Source: Glaciihabitans tibetensis (GTDB lineage: Bacteria; Actinomycetota; Actinomycetes; Actinomycetales; Microbacteriaceae). From it: DNA of 64,000 nt. The notes under the pieces are model-generated. The model was not told the DNA's origin, searched no databases, and saw only the letters and a program-made list of their open reading frames with translations. This document shows, one piece after another, positions 47,486-55,723 of the stretch. The translations under genes were made by a program, and so were the position numbers. Each line of letters opens with the position of its first letter. Positions within the stretch are counted from its first letter, which is position 1. Location: the NCBI RefSeq assembly GCF_003003265.1, contig NZ_PVTL01000002.1, positions 62,001 to 126,000 of the forward strand, written 5' to 3'.

Positions 47486-47541
47486 GAAGTGGCTTGTTTG
47501 GTCGCATCCTGAACAAAAGCTGCGACCAAGTGAGACACCTC
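47486..47541. repeat. 21-bp imperfect inverted repeat
   Basis: Arms at 47486-47506 and 47521-47541 share TTGGTCGCA and GTG blocks around a 14-nt loop. The arms contain the core of the 31-bp family that follows (GAAGTG...TTTGGTC). Confidence 0.75.
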
Positions 47542-47554
47542 ACGGCCGGTGAAC

Positions 47555-47741
47555 GACCAAGCGTGACACTTCAGGTGCGGTTAGTGACTAAGCGTGACAC
47601 TTCAGGTGCGGCTAGTGACTAAACGTGACGCAGAGGGTTCAGGTGCGGCTAGTGACCAAACGTGACTCATCAGGTGCGGCTAGTGACCAAACGTGACACT
47701 TCAGGTGCGGTTAGTGACCAAACGTGACACATCAGGTGCGG
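47555..47741. repeat. 31-bp tandem array, 6 units
   Basis: Units start at 47555, 47586, 47617, 47654, 47685 and 47716. All are 31 bp except the third (37 bp, from an insertion) and a 26-bp last unit. The conserved parts are GACCAAACGTGACACTTC and AGGTGCGGTTAGT. Read on the minus strand the core is GAAGTGTCACGTTTGGTC, shared with 34837-34956. There are no unique spacers. The remaining 47742-47835 shows nothing. Confidence 0.93.
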
Positions 47742-47835
47742 GCGACGGTCGTCATGCTGTGCCGTCCTGCTCGGCGTAGTTCTGGAGTGCTCGGGTCGGT
47801 GTCGACCTACCCGGGTTTGCGCTGACGAGCTCGGG

Positions 47836-48468
47836 CTAGTCGCCGACCTTCGTGAGCTGGAGCAGTCCGTCGCCGACCGTCGAGAGAGAGCTGTGCACGG
47901 CGGGGGAGGCCGCGATCTCTCGGAGCAGGGTGCGATAGTCGGCGACCGTGGCATCCCGCTGAACAGGGTTGGGAACCCGCCCACGCCATAACGCGTGGGT
48001 GACGAGCACCGTGCCGCCCGTGCGCGCCAGGCGCAGGCCGTGCTCCACGTACTCGATCACCGAGTGCGCGTCGGCGTCGACCAGAACCACGTCGTAGCTC
48101 GATTCGTTCATGCGGGGCAACACGTCGAGCGCACGTCCGGTGATGAGACGCGCGCGGTTGACCGGGATGCCGGCGGCGTTGAATGCTTTGCGGGCCGACT
48201 GCTGGTAGTCCAGTTCAATGTCGATCGAGGTCAGGATCGCCTGCGGGGCGCCCTTCATGAGCCAGAGTCCGCTGACGCCGAGTCCGGTGCCGATTTCGAT
48301 CATGGTGCGCGCTCGGGACGCCGCGGCGATCACCGCGATCTGCGCACCCATCCCGGGGGAGATGGGCTCGACGCCCTGCTCCAGCGAGTGCTGGCGGGCC
48401 GCGAGCATCTCATCGCTTTCGACGACGAAGTCTTCCGCGAACTTCCAGCTCAAATCTTTGTCAGACAC
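47836..48468 (-). CDS. SAM-dependent O-methyltransferase
   Basis: 210 residues. The SAM site is MIEIGTGLGVSGLWLM and the catalytic strand DVVLVDADAHSV, as in the catechol-OMT-like family (Rv1220c type). I start at GTG 48468 because GAGGAG sits just upstream. The frame is open further but would overlap the tatB promoter. Substrate unknown. It is divergent from tatB. Confidence 0.9.
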   Translation of the reverse strand: MSDKDLSWKFAEDFVVESDEMLAARQHSLEQGVEPISPGMGAQIAVIAAASRARTMIEIGTGLGVSGLWLMKGAPQAILTSIDIELDYQQSARKAFNAAGIPVNRARLITGRALDVLPRMNESSYDVVLVDADAHSVIEYVEHGLRLARTGGTVLVTHALWRGRVPNPVQRDATVADYRTLLREIAASPAVHSSLSTVGDGLLQLTKVGD

Positions 48469-48532
48469 CCTGAACTCCTCTTGACTCTTCAGCCTAGGGC
48501 GAGGTTGCATCCGAAGCGGGTATTCTGAGCGG

Positions 48533-48919
48533 GTGTTTGGGTTGACGTTCGACAAATTGGTGATCATTGGCATCATCGCGGTCTTTGTGCTGGGCCCGGA
48601 ACGGCTTCCCCACTACGCGGCGCAGCTGGCGCGCCTGGTGCGCACGGTCCGCGACATGGCCAACGGTGCGAAGGACCGCATGCGGGAAGAAATGGGCCCG
48701 GACTTTGACGACGTCGACTGGAAGAAACTGGATCCCCGGCAGTATGATCCTCGCCGGATCATCCGCGAGGCCCTGCTTGACGACACCACTCCTGCAGCAG
48801 CCGCCGCCACTGCGACGGTCACTCCGGCCGTGAAGCCGGTGCGAGAGAGCGCGTATGCGCAGCGGCTGCGGCTTGAGCGCGAGGGCAAGCCCGCCCCCTA
48901 CGACTCTGAAGCGACCTGA
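48533..48919 (+). CDS. tatB: Sec-independent translocase subunit TatB
   Basis: 128 residues. A short N-terminal helix (FDKLVIIGIIAVFVLGPERLP, with the FGxxxxK/LGPERLP signature) is followed by an amphipathic helix and a flexible tail. It recruits twin-arginine substrates such as EfeB to the Tat pore. The GTG start lies exactly 7 nt after TATTCT (48521-48526), so the mRNA is probably leaderless. Confidence 0.94.
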   Translation: MFGLTFDKLVIIGIIAVFVLGPERLPHYAAQLARLVRTVRDMANGAKDRMREEMGPDFDDVDWKKLDPRQYDPRRIIREALLDDTTPAAAAATATVTPAVKPVRESAYAQRLRLEREGKPAPYDSEAT

Positions 48920-48982
48920 TAGCAAACGCACCCGCCTGACATCGAACCCGCCTGTTAGTGAACGCACCGGGCGACATGGCGG
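48916..48982. repeat. 16-20 bp degenerate repeat after tatB
   Basis: CCTGATAGCAAACGCACCCG, a 16-bp variant and CCTGTTAGTGAACGCACCGG follow each other. The first unit includes the tatB stop codon. Confidence 0.7.
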
Positions 48983-48987
48983 CGTAG

Positions 48988-49908
48988 CTACCGCAGAGAC
49001 TCGTACAGCTCCTGCATGCGCTTTGCTTCCGTGCGCAGCGCCTCCACCACGAGGCGCACCGACGGGCGCTCGGCGCGGTCCGGCCGCAGCAGCGCGAAGA
49101 TCTGGCGCACCGCAACGACGCCCGTGAGTGGCCGGGTGACGAGCCCGTTCTCCTTGTCGCGTGTGGTGAAGCGGGGCAGGATGGCGATGCCATGGCCCGC
49201 GGCGACGACCGACTCCACGATGCCGTTGTCGAGAAACCGCTGCCCTACTTTTGCGCTGACGCCGTTCGCGGCCTCGATCTGACTCAGGATTCGGTCGTAG
49301 TGGAATCCCACCCGCATGCCGATCCAGGTGACATCGACCAGGTCCTTCGGTGCCAGGGTCGCTTTGGCGCTCAGCGGATGACCCTCCGGCAGCGCCACGT
49401 CGAGCGGCTCACGCATCAGTGGGATCACCGCGAGTCCCCGCTCGCGCCACGACGGCAGGTAGCCGGGAGCATCGGCCAGCACGATGTCGAAGTCGGGGGT
49501 GAGGTCGGCGAAATCTGGCAGCAGAGCATCCTGGTCGGTGCAGATCAAGGTGAGGCCGGGAACCTCGGCGACGGCCCCGAGGAGTCCGGGGAGAAACATC
49601 TGGCCTCCCGTGGGAAAAGTGGTCAGCGTGACCTCTCCGCGGGGCGCTTGCTTGAAGTCCTCCCAGACCGCCTGCGCATGCTCGATCGCGACGGCAACTT
49701 CGGTCGCGGTCAGGGCCAGCGCGCGGCCCGCTCCGGTGAGCACGATGCCGCGCCCGGAGCGCTCCGTGAGTGGGATACCGGCCTCTCGCTCGAGCACCTT
49801 GAGCTGCTGGGAGACCGCAGAGGGCGTGCGTTGGGTTGCTCGTGCCACGGCCGTGATGCTGCCCCGTTCGGCAAGCTCCCGCAGCAGTTCGAGGCGACGG
49901 ATGTCCAT
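48988..49908 (-). CDS. LysR-type transcriptional regulator
   Basis: 306 residues with a full LysR layout: HTH (MDIRRLELLRELAERGSI, then TPSAVSQQLKVLE) and a type 2 periplasmic-binding effector domain. The ligand is unknown. It is divergent from a 36-residue membrane peptide gene. A perfect palindrome at 49908-49922 overlaps its own start codon, and minus-strand TAGCCT (49915-49920) ends 7 nt before the ATG, so autoregulation on a leaderless promoter is likely. Confidence 0.88.
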   Translation of the reverse strand: MDIRRLELLRELAERGSITAVARATQRTPSAVSQQLKVLEREAGIPLTERSGRGIVLTGAGRALALTATEVAVAIEHAQAVWEDFKQAPRGEVTLTTFPTGGQMFLPGLLGAVAEVPGLTLICTDQDALLPDFADLTPDFDIVLADAPGYLPSWRERGLAVIPLMREPLDVALPEGHPLSAKATLAPKDLVDVTWIGMRVGFHYDRILSQIEAANGVSAKVGQRFLDNGIVESVVAAGHGIAILPRFTTRDKENGLVTRPLTGVVAVRQIFALLRPDRAERPSVRLVVEALRTEAKRMQELYESLR

Positions 49909-49922
49909 GTAGCTAGGCTACA
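49908..49922. promoter_or_regulatory. Palindrome over the LysR start
   Basis: TGTAGCTAGGCTACA is a perfect 6-3-6 inverted repeat covering the -10 and the first base of the LysR gene. It is a likely autoregulatory site. Confidence 0.6.
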
Positions 49923-49999
49923 CACTCACACAAGAAACATTCGATTGTGCTAACTCTTTTTTGGCGGTGAAATGTACTCATACTTACAAGGAGCACCCC

Positions 50000-50110
50000 A
50001 TGACAATCGCCATCACCCTCGTCACCGTCCTGTCCGTCGTCGCCATCTACAGCACCGTTGTCTCCGTCGCGCGCGACGGCTACCACCGCATTCCGACGCG
50101 CCGCGCATAA
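50000..50110 (+). CDS. 36-residue single-pass membrane peptide
   Basis: It reads MTIAITLVTVLSVVAIYSTV and ends in a basic tail (ARDGYHRIPTRRA). One transmembrane helix is predicted. AAGGAG (49988-49993) lies 6 nt before the ATG, an excellent ribosome site, and a clean TAA ends it. It is divergent from the LysR gene across 91 bp, so it may be that regulator's target. No function is known to me. Confidence 0.7.
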   Translation: MTIAITLVTVLSVVAIYSTVVSVARDGYHRIPTRRA

Positions 50111-50146
50111 GACCCGAACGTCCGCTGCGTGCTGAACGCTTCGAGC

Positions 50147-50242
50147 GACCCGACCGTTCAGCCCGCACCGTTTGACCCGACCGTTCAGCCCGCACCGTTT
50201 GACCTGACCGTTCAGCCCGCACCGTTCGACCCGCACCGTTCA
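50147..50242. repeat. 27-bp tandem repeat running into a CDS end
   Basis: Units start at 50147, 50174 and 50201, with a partial at 50228. The parts are GACCCGACCGTTCAGCC and CGCACCGTTT. The partial copy GCACCGTTCAGCG contains the stop (TCA, 50240-50242) of the minus-strand gene next door. Confidence 0.88.
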
Positions 50243-50590
50243 GCGTTGCAGCGGCCGCAACGCGTCGGGCGCCGGAATCGGAAGCGTGTAGAACACCTGG
50301 GGGGCATCAATGGCTCCCCAGTCGTCCTTCTTCAGCCGAATCTGTTGGGCAGAAACTTCGACCAGCCGCACCCGCAGCCAGCCACCATCGTCGAGCCGCA
50401 GTTCATAGGGCTCAGCGAGATAGCCGATACCCAGGGCGTCGAGGGTCTCCTCTGCGGTGAGCCAGTCGACAACGGCGGTTTTCTCGTGCCCGAGCAGGTC
50501 GACCGCGACAAATCCATCCCCGGTGGGTTTCATCCAGCCGAGTAGTTCGCCGTCCCGTCCGCGTCGATGTTCGATCCAGTTCTGCGCCAT
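50240..50590 (-). CDS. Conserved hypothetical protein
   Basis: 116 residues, soluble, rich in Asp and Leu (EHRRGRDGELLGWMKPTGDG, then DDGGWLRVRLVEVS). No domain recognised. It lies 35 bp downstream of mrp on the same strand and could be the last gene of that operon. Its stop codon lies in the final unit of a tandem repeat. Confidence 0.7.
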   Translation of the reverse strand: MAQNWIEHRRGRDGELLGWMKPTGDGFVAVDLLGHEKTAVVDWLTAEETLDALGIGYLAEPYELRLDDGGWLRVRLVEVSAQQIRLKKDDWGAIDAPQVFYTLPIPAPDALRPLQR

Positions 50591-50625
50591 GGCTTGAGCA
50601 TATTGCCGTACCCCCGCGATGGCGC

Positions 50626-51780
50626 CTATGTGACAGACAGGCCCAGTTTGCGGCCCGCCAGGCCGCGGGCGCGAACCGCGAGCTGCGCCGCGACCCCGGC
50701 GATTGCCACGGCAGCCGGATCCAGCGGAGACGACAGCACGATCGGGGCGCCGACGTCGCCGCCCTCGCGCAGTGCGATGCTCAGCGGAATCGACGCGAGC
50801 AGCGGAACCTGCTCTTCCGGCGTGGACAGCCGCGCCGCGGCATCCGCCCCACCGCCCCGCCCGAAAATATCCAGCATGGTGCCGTCGCTCTGCAGCAGGC
50901 CGGCCATGTTTTCGATGACGCCAATGACCTTCTGGCCCGTCTGGCGCGCGACCAGGCCGCTGCGCTCGGCCACGTCCGCCGCCGCCGGCTGAGGCGTCGT
51001 GACCACCAGCACCTCGGCCTGGGGGAGGAGCTGCCCGATGGAGATCGCCACGTCTCCCGTGCCCGGGGGCAGGTCGAGCAGCAGGATGTCGAGATCGCCG
51101 AAGTAGACGTCGGTAAGAAACTGCGAGATCGTGCGGTGCAACATCGGTCCGCGCCAGGCGACGGCGGTGCCGGTGGTGTCGACGAACATGCCGATCGAGA
51201 TGACCTTCACATCGTGCGCCACGGGCGGCAGAATCATGTCATTGACCTGGGTCGGCTTCGTGCCGGCGATGCCGAGCAACCCGGGAATCGAGAAACCGAA
51301 CACGTCGGCGTCCACGATCCCCACACGCAAGCCCCGGGCAGCGAGGGCGACCCCGAGGTTGGCCGTCAGCGTCGACTTGCCTACGCCGCCCTTGCCGCTG
51401 GTGATCGCGTAGATCCGGGTGAGGGACTCCGGCCCGAACTGCTGCGTGCGCGCACGGCCGCCCCGCAGCTTCTCGGTCAGGGCGTCGCGCTCCGCCCGCG
51501 TCATCACGCCCACATTGACCACAACGTCGGTCACTCCCGGAACGGATGCTGCAGCCTCGCGCACGTCGCGTTCAATGGTCTGGGCGGCGGGGCATCCCAC
51601 AATCGTTAATTTCAGGTCGACGGTCGCTACGGTTTCTGTGGCCGATATGGCGATGACGGATGCTGCGCCGATCATGTTCAGCTCGGTGATCGGTTTGCGG
51701 ATCTCCGGGTCGATCACGCGGGTGAGGGCACGGCCGAGCGCGAGGGTCTGATCCGACGCCTCTGCGGGGGGCACCGTCAT
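50626..51780 (-). CDS. mrp: Mrp/NBP35-family iron-sulfur cluster carrier ATPase
   Basis: 384 residues. An N-terminal MIP18/DUF59 domain (residues ~1-100) is followed by a P-loop ATPase with deviant Walker A SGKGGVGKST, then DVFGFSIPGLL and LDLPPGTGD. The C-terminal CxxC of many Mrp proteins is not visible here, as in other actinobacterial forms. It is thought to carry or insert Fe-S clusters. It overlaps the upstream DUF1003 gene by 4 bp. Confidence 0.93.
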   Translation of the reverse strand: MTVPPAEASDQTLALGRALTRVIDPEIRKPITELNMIGAASVIAISATETVATVDLKLTIVGCPAAQTIERDVREAAASVPGVTDVVVNVGVMTRAERDALTEKLRGGRARTQQFGPESLTRIYAITSGKGGVGKSTLTANLGVALAARGLRVGIVDADVFGFSIPGLLGIAGTKPTQVNDMILPPVAHDVKVISIGMFVDTTGTAVAWRGPMLHRTISQFLTDVYFGDLDILLLDLPPGTGDVAISIGQLLPQAEVLVVTTPQPAAADVAERSGLVARQTGQKVIGVIENMAGLLQSDGTMLDIFGRGGGADAAARLSTPEEQVPLLASIPLSIALREGGDVGAPIVLSSPLDPAAVAIAGVAAQLAVRARGLAGRKLGLSVT

Positions 51781-52298
51781 CCGTTGTTCCGGTCGGAGCT
51801 GTTTTTGTCACGATCGAGCTCTTCGAGCAGGGAGCGCAACTCTGCCCGGATGAAGTCCTTGCTGGCGAGATCGCGCATCGCCAATCGCAACGACACCACC
51901 TCGCGTGCGAGGTATTCGGTGTCGTTCAGGTTGCGCTCGGCGCGCTGGCGGTCCTGTTCGATCTGTACGCGGTCCCGGTCGTCCTGACGGTTCTGCGCGA
52001 GCAGGATGAGGGGAGCGGCGTAGGACGCCTGCAGCGACAGGATGAGGGTCAGCGCGGTGAAGCCGATGGCCGCGCTGTCAAAGCGCCAGTTCTCGGGTCC
52101 GAACGAGTTGAAGGCCATCCAGGCGACCGCAAAGACGGTCAGCCCGGCGAGGAAGGTCGGCGTTCCCATGGCGCGGGCGACCCACTCGGTGAAGCGGCCG
52201 AACCGGTCTCCGCCGCCACCGCCGAAACGGGGGACGATTTTGGTGCGGAGGCCTTTGGGAGAGTCGAGACGGATTTCGGATCGGTTAGCGCGAGCCAT
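51777..52298 (-). CDS. DUF1003 membrane protein
   Basis: 173 residues. Two helices (TFLAGLTVFAVAWMAFNSFG and AAIGFTALTLILSLQASYAAPLILL) with the NxFGPE...LSLQASYAAPLIL signature of DUF1003, then a charged coiled-coil-like C-terminus (QNRQDDRDRVQIEQDRQ). Function unknown. It overlaps both neighbours in the operon MgtE_N - DUF1003 - mrp, an order also known from mycobacteria. Confidence 0.92.
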   Translation of the reverse strand: MARANRSEIRLDSPKGLRTKIVPRFGGGGGDRFGRFTEWVARAMGTPTFLAGLTVFAVAWMAFNSFGPENWRFDSAAIGFTALTLILSLQASYAAPLILLAQNRQDDRDRVQIEQDRQRAERNLNDTEYLAREVVSLRLAMRDLASKDFIRAELRSLLEELDRDKNSSDRNNG

Positions 52299-53619
52299 TG
52301 CCTGCCCTCCTCGTCTTGGCTGTGCTGGTTCTCAGCGGGATGGTTGATGTTGAAGTATCGATGGGAGTGCGGGGGGTACTGCTGTCGTGGTCGGTACTTC
52401 GCCAGTCGTCAGGCAGGAGATAGTCGAGGACATCGTCAATGGTCACCACCCCGACCAGTCGGCGGTTCTCGTCGATTACCGGAACGGACACCAGGTTGTA
52501 ACTGGCGAGGATCCTGGCCACCTCCGCCGCGGGAGCGTCGGCGCGCACGGGCTCGAGCGACTGGTCGAGCAGGGTGCCCAGACGCTCGTTCGGCGGGTAG
52601 CGCAGCATCCGCTGGAAGTGCACCATGCCGAGGAACCTGCCGGTCGGCGGCTCGTAGGGCGGGAGGGTCACGCAGATGGCGGCGCCCAGTGCCGGGGCGA
52701 GCTCGTGTCGTCGGATGAGCGCCAGGCCTTCGGCCACCGTGGTGTCGGCGGAGACGATGATCGGCTCGGTGGTCATGAGTCCACCCGCGGTTTCCGGCGC
52801 GTAGGAGAGCAGGAACCGCACATCTTCGGCTTCCTCGGGCTCCATGAGTTCAAGCAGGGCCTCGCCGCGCTCTTCGCTCATCTGCGCGATGAGGTCGGCC
52901 GCGTCATCCGGCTGCATGTGATCGAGCACATCGGCCGCGCGCGCGTCATCAAGCTGGTTCATGATGTCGACCTGGTCGGTCTCGGGCATCTCTTCGAGCA
53001 CGTCCGCGAGGCGGCTGTCGGGGAGCTCGTCGGCGACTTCGAGCATGCGCTGCCCGGGCAGGTCGAGCATGGCGTTGGCGAGGTCTGCGGGGAGGAAGTC
53101 CGCGTAGGTGGCGATGAGCTGGGTTGCCGACTGTGATTCGCCCGCGGTGGTCTTCTCGACCACGTCGCTCCACTTTGCGAAGACCGTCGCGCCCTTGCCG
53201 AACGGAGACGGGGTGGTCTTCGCCTGACGGCAGAAGAGCTGGCCGACCTCCCATTCGCCGAGGTCAGCTTCTTCGATCGCGACGTCTTCGATCGTGGCTT
53301 CGCCGGCGCGGTCCCGCAGCGTGACCTTGCGGCCGAGCATCTCGGCGATCACGCGCACCTCGCCGCCACGCTGCTGGAAGCGGCGCATGTTGATGATGCC
53401 GGTCGTGATGATCTGCCCGGAACCGATGCTGGTGACGCGTCCGATGCCCAGGAATACCCGGCGCTTGCCCGGTACTTCGACGACGAGCCCAACAACGCTG
53501 GGGGGCTGCGTACTGCGGTAGACCACAACCACGTCTCTGACCTTGCCCACGCGGTCGCCCGCGGGGTCGAAAACGGAGCACCCGGCCAACCGGGCGACGA
53601 ATACTCTCGTTGCGCTCAC
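52285..53619 (-). CDS. PRC-barrel/MgtE_N/CBS protein without transport domain
   Basis: 444 residues. A PRC-barrel-like start is followed by an MgtE N-terminal superhelix (residues ~165-285, LPADLANAMLDLPGQRMLEVADEL and LDHMQPDDAADLI) and two CBS motifs. The C-terminal membrane channel of MgtE is missing, so it is a soluble Mg2+ or nucleotide sensor and not a transporter. Its Ser/Thr-rich tail has no fold. Minus-strand TACGCT (53627-53632) ends 8 nt before the GTG. Confidence 0.88.
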   Translation of the reverse strand: MSATRVFVARLAGCSVFDPAGDRVGKVRDVVVVYRSTQPPSVVGLVVEVPGKRRVFLGIGRVTSIGSGQIITTGIINMRRFQQRGGEVRVIAEMLGRKVTLRDRAGEATIEDVAIEEADLGEWEVGQLFCRQAKTTPSPFGKGATVFAKWSDVVEKTTAGESQSATQLIATYADFLPADLANAMLDLPGQRMLEVADELPDSRLADVLEEMPETDQVDIMNQLDDARAADVLDHMQPDDAADLIAQMSEERGEALLELMEPEEAEDVRFLLSYAPETAGGLMTTEPIIVSADTTVAEGLALIRRHELAPALGAAICVTLPPYEPPTGRFLGMVHFQRMLRYPPNERLGTLLDQSLEPVRADAPAAEVARILASYNLVSVPVIDENRRLVGVVTIDDVLDYLLPDDWRSTDHDSSTPRTPIDTSTSTIPLRTSTAKTRRAGNGSR

Positions 53620-53655
53620 GGGTACCAGCGTAGTCGCGCGTGGGACAATGAATAG

Positions 53656-54153
53656 GTGACCAACCAGAGCCCGTTCTCGCGCCGCAGCCCCGGCTTCCCC
53701 ACAATCCCGCGCGGCGACGTGCTCGGCACCTACGATACGTACCCGGAAGCACAGGGAATTGTTGACCGGTTGGCGAAGTCAGACTTCGACGTGAAGCAAC
53801 TCTCCATTGTGGGAAACGACCTGAAAACGGTCGAGCGCGTCACCGGAAAACTCACCTACGGGCGCGCCGCTTTGGCCGGGGTGGCCAGTGGCGCGTGGCT
53901 CGGCCTGTTCTTCGGGCTCGTGCTGTTCATCTTCTCCGAAACGCCCAACCTCGGCTTCGTCGGCGCGGCGACCATGATCGGCGCCGCGTTCGGCATTCTC
54001 TTCAGAATCACGGCCTACACGATCAACCGCCGCCGCCGCGACTTCACCTCGACACACCAGGTGCTCGCGTCGAACTACCAGATCGTGATTGCGCCCGAGC
54101 TCGTCGTCAAGGCGCAGGAAGCGCTTGCGCGTCCGGAGCCCGAGCGCCACTAG
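53656..54153 (+). CDS. General stress protein-like membrane protein
   Basis: 165 residues. An N-terminal region GTYDTYPEAQGIVDRLAKSDFDVKQLSIVG is typical of GSP17M-like proteins, then two helices with Gly-zipper character (ALAGVASGAWLGLFFGLVLF and GAATMIGAAFGIL). GACAAT (53644-53649) lies 7 nt before the GTG. It is convergent with pepP, 5 bp apart. Function unknown. Confidence 0.85.
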   Translation: MTNQSPFSRRSPGFPTIPRGDVLGTYDTYPEAQGIVDRLAKSDFDVKQLSIVGNDLKTVERVTGKLTYGRAALAGVASGAWLGLFFGLVLFIFSETPNLGFVGAATMIGAAFGILFRITAYTINRRRRDFTSTHQVLASNYQIVIAPELVVKAQEALARPEPERH

Positions 54154-54158
54154 AGCGC

Positions 54159-55646
54159 TTACCGCGCAAGCCAGGCTTCGACGTCGTCCGCCGTGCGGGG
54201 GATGCCGATGGACAGGTTCTCTGCGCCGGACTCGGTGACCAGAATGTCGTCCTCGATCCGCACCCCGATGCCGCGGTACTCCTCCGGAACGGTCAGGTCG
54301 TCCGGCTGGAAGTAGAGTCCGGGTTCGATGGTGAACACCATCCCGGGTTCGAGCACGCCGTCGAGGTAGAGGTCGCGCCGAGCCTGCGCGCAGTCGTGCA
54401 CGTCGAGGCCGAGGTGGTGGCTGGTGCCGTGCACCATGTACCGGCGGTGATGCTGGTTCTCCGCGCGCAGCGCCTCCTCCGCCGTCACCGGCAGCAGACC
54501 CCACTCCGCGGTTTTCTCGGCGATCACGCGCATCGCCTCCGCGTGGATCTCGCGGAACCGGATGCCCGGCTTCACGATCGCGAACGCAGCATCGGCTGCC
54601 TCGCGCACACCCTCGTACACGCGACGCTGCACCTCGGTGAAGGTTCCGCTGACCGGCAGGGTTCGGGTGATGTCGGCCGTGTAGTAGCTTTCCAGCTCGA
54701 TGCCCGCGTCGATCAGCACCAGGTCGCCGGGGGTGACGGGCCCGTCGTTGCGCGTCCAGTGCAGAATGCAGGCGTGGGGACCGCTGGCGGCAATGGTGTC
54801 GTACCCGACAGCGTTGCCCTCCGCGCGTGCCCGGCGGTTGAAGGTGCCCTCCACCAGCCGCTCGCCCCGCTGGTGCGCGACGATCGATGGAAGGTCGCTG
54901 ACCACGTCGTCGAAGCCCTGCTTCGTCGCGTTCACCGCAAGCCGCATCTGCGCGACCTCGAATCCATCTTTCACCAGGCGCATCTCGGACAGCACGCGGG
55001 CGAGCTCGTCGTCACTGGCGCCGCCCTCCTCCGACGCGAGCGTGCCGGTGTCGGCGACGCTCAGGCGGCGGCCGTCCACCTGGTCGGTGATCTCGCGGTC
55101 GCTCTCGCGCAGCACCAGGGTGCTTGCGTCGACGCGGTCAAGCAGGGCCGCGAAGTCCTCGAGGCTCTTCGTGTCGAGCATCAGGTCGTGGGCAACGTGG
55201 GCGAGGGAGGGTCGCGGGCCAGTCCAGAATTCGCCGATCTCCGGGTTGGCGTAGAACTCGCTCGAGTCGCGTCCGGCGGCCTCGCGGAAGTACAGGGTTG
55301 CGCGGTGGCCGTTGTCGACTGGCTCGAACACGAGCACGCTGCCGGGCACGGCGTCGCTGCCCCAACCGGTGAGATGCGCGAACGCGGAGTGCGCGCGATA
55401 CGGATAGTCGGTGTCGTTGGAGCGCACCTTCGCGGCGCCCGCGGGCACGATGAGCCGCAGCCCGGTAAACCGGTCGGACAACTCTGCCCTCCGCGCCGAC
55501 GCGAAGATCGATTGCTCGCGGGGTACCGGCGAGACCTCCGGGTGGTCCGCCCATCCGGAGGAAATATAGTTCTGGAACGTGTCGGACACCGGGGTGGTCG
55601 AACGGTTTGTGGTCGCGCGGGGAGCCTTCTCGGCCGAATCTGCCAT
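54159..55646 (-). CDS. pepP: Aminopeptidase P family (M24B) metallopeptidase
   Basis: 495 residues. The N-terminal creatinase-like domain (FTGLRLIVPAGAAKVRSNDTDY) precedes a pita-bread catalytic domain. The metal ligands are in DAGIELESYYTADITRT (two Asp), HGTSHHLGLDVHD (His), FTIEPGLY (Glu) and GVRIEDD (Glu). It removes N-terminal residues before proline. The ATG has GGAG just upstream. Confidence 0.93.
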   Translation of the reverse strand: MADSAEKAPRATTNRSTTPVSDTFQNYISSGWADHPEVSPVPREQSIFASARRAELSDRFTGLRLIVPAGAAKVRSNDTDYPYRAHSAFAHLTGWGSDAVPGSVLVFEPVDNGHRATLYFREAAGRDSSEFYANPEIGEFWTGPRPSLAHVAHDLMLDTKSLEDFAALLDRVDASTLVLRESDREITDQVDGRRLSVADTGTLASEEGGASDDELARVLSEMRLVKDGFEVAQMRLAVNATKQGFDDVVSDLPSIVAHQRGERLVEGTFNRRARAEGNAVGYDTIAASGPHACILHWTRNDGPVTPGDLVLIDAGIELESYYTADITRTLPVSGTFTEVQRRVYEGVREAADAAFAIVKPGIRFREIHAEAMRVIAEKTAEWGLLPVTAEEALRAENQHHRRYMVHGTSHHLGLDVHDCAQARRDLYLDGVLEPGMVFTIEPGLYFQPDDLTVPEEYRGIGVRIEDDILVTESGAENLSIGIPRTADDVEAWLAR

Positions 55647-55723
55647 GCTCCATTGTCCCTCCTCCGCGGGGAAGGTGCGGTCGGGGCAGTTGGGCCGAGT
55701 TCGGCGCGGAAGGTACGCCCGGG

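Noticed and set aside
47555..47741. Possible CRISPR array (31-bp repeats)
   Set aside because: The units are directly adjacent with no unique spacers, and no cas genes are present.
47249..47835. tRNA or other structured RNA gene in the long gap after DUF3117
   Set aside because: I found no cloverleaf or CCA-type features. The structure seen is explained by repeats and one hairpin.
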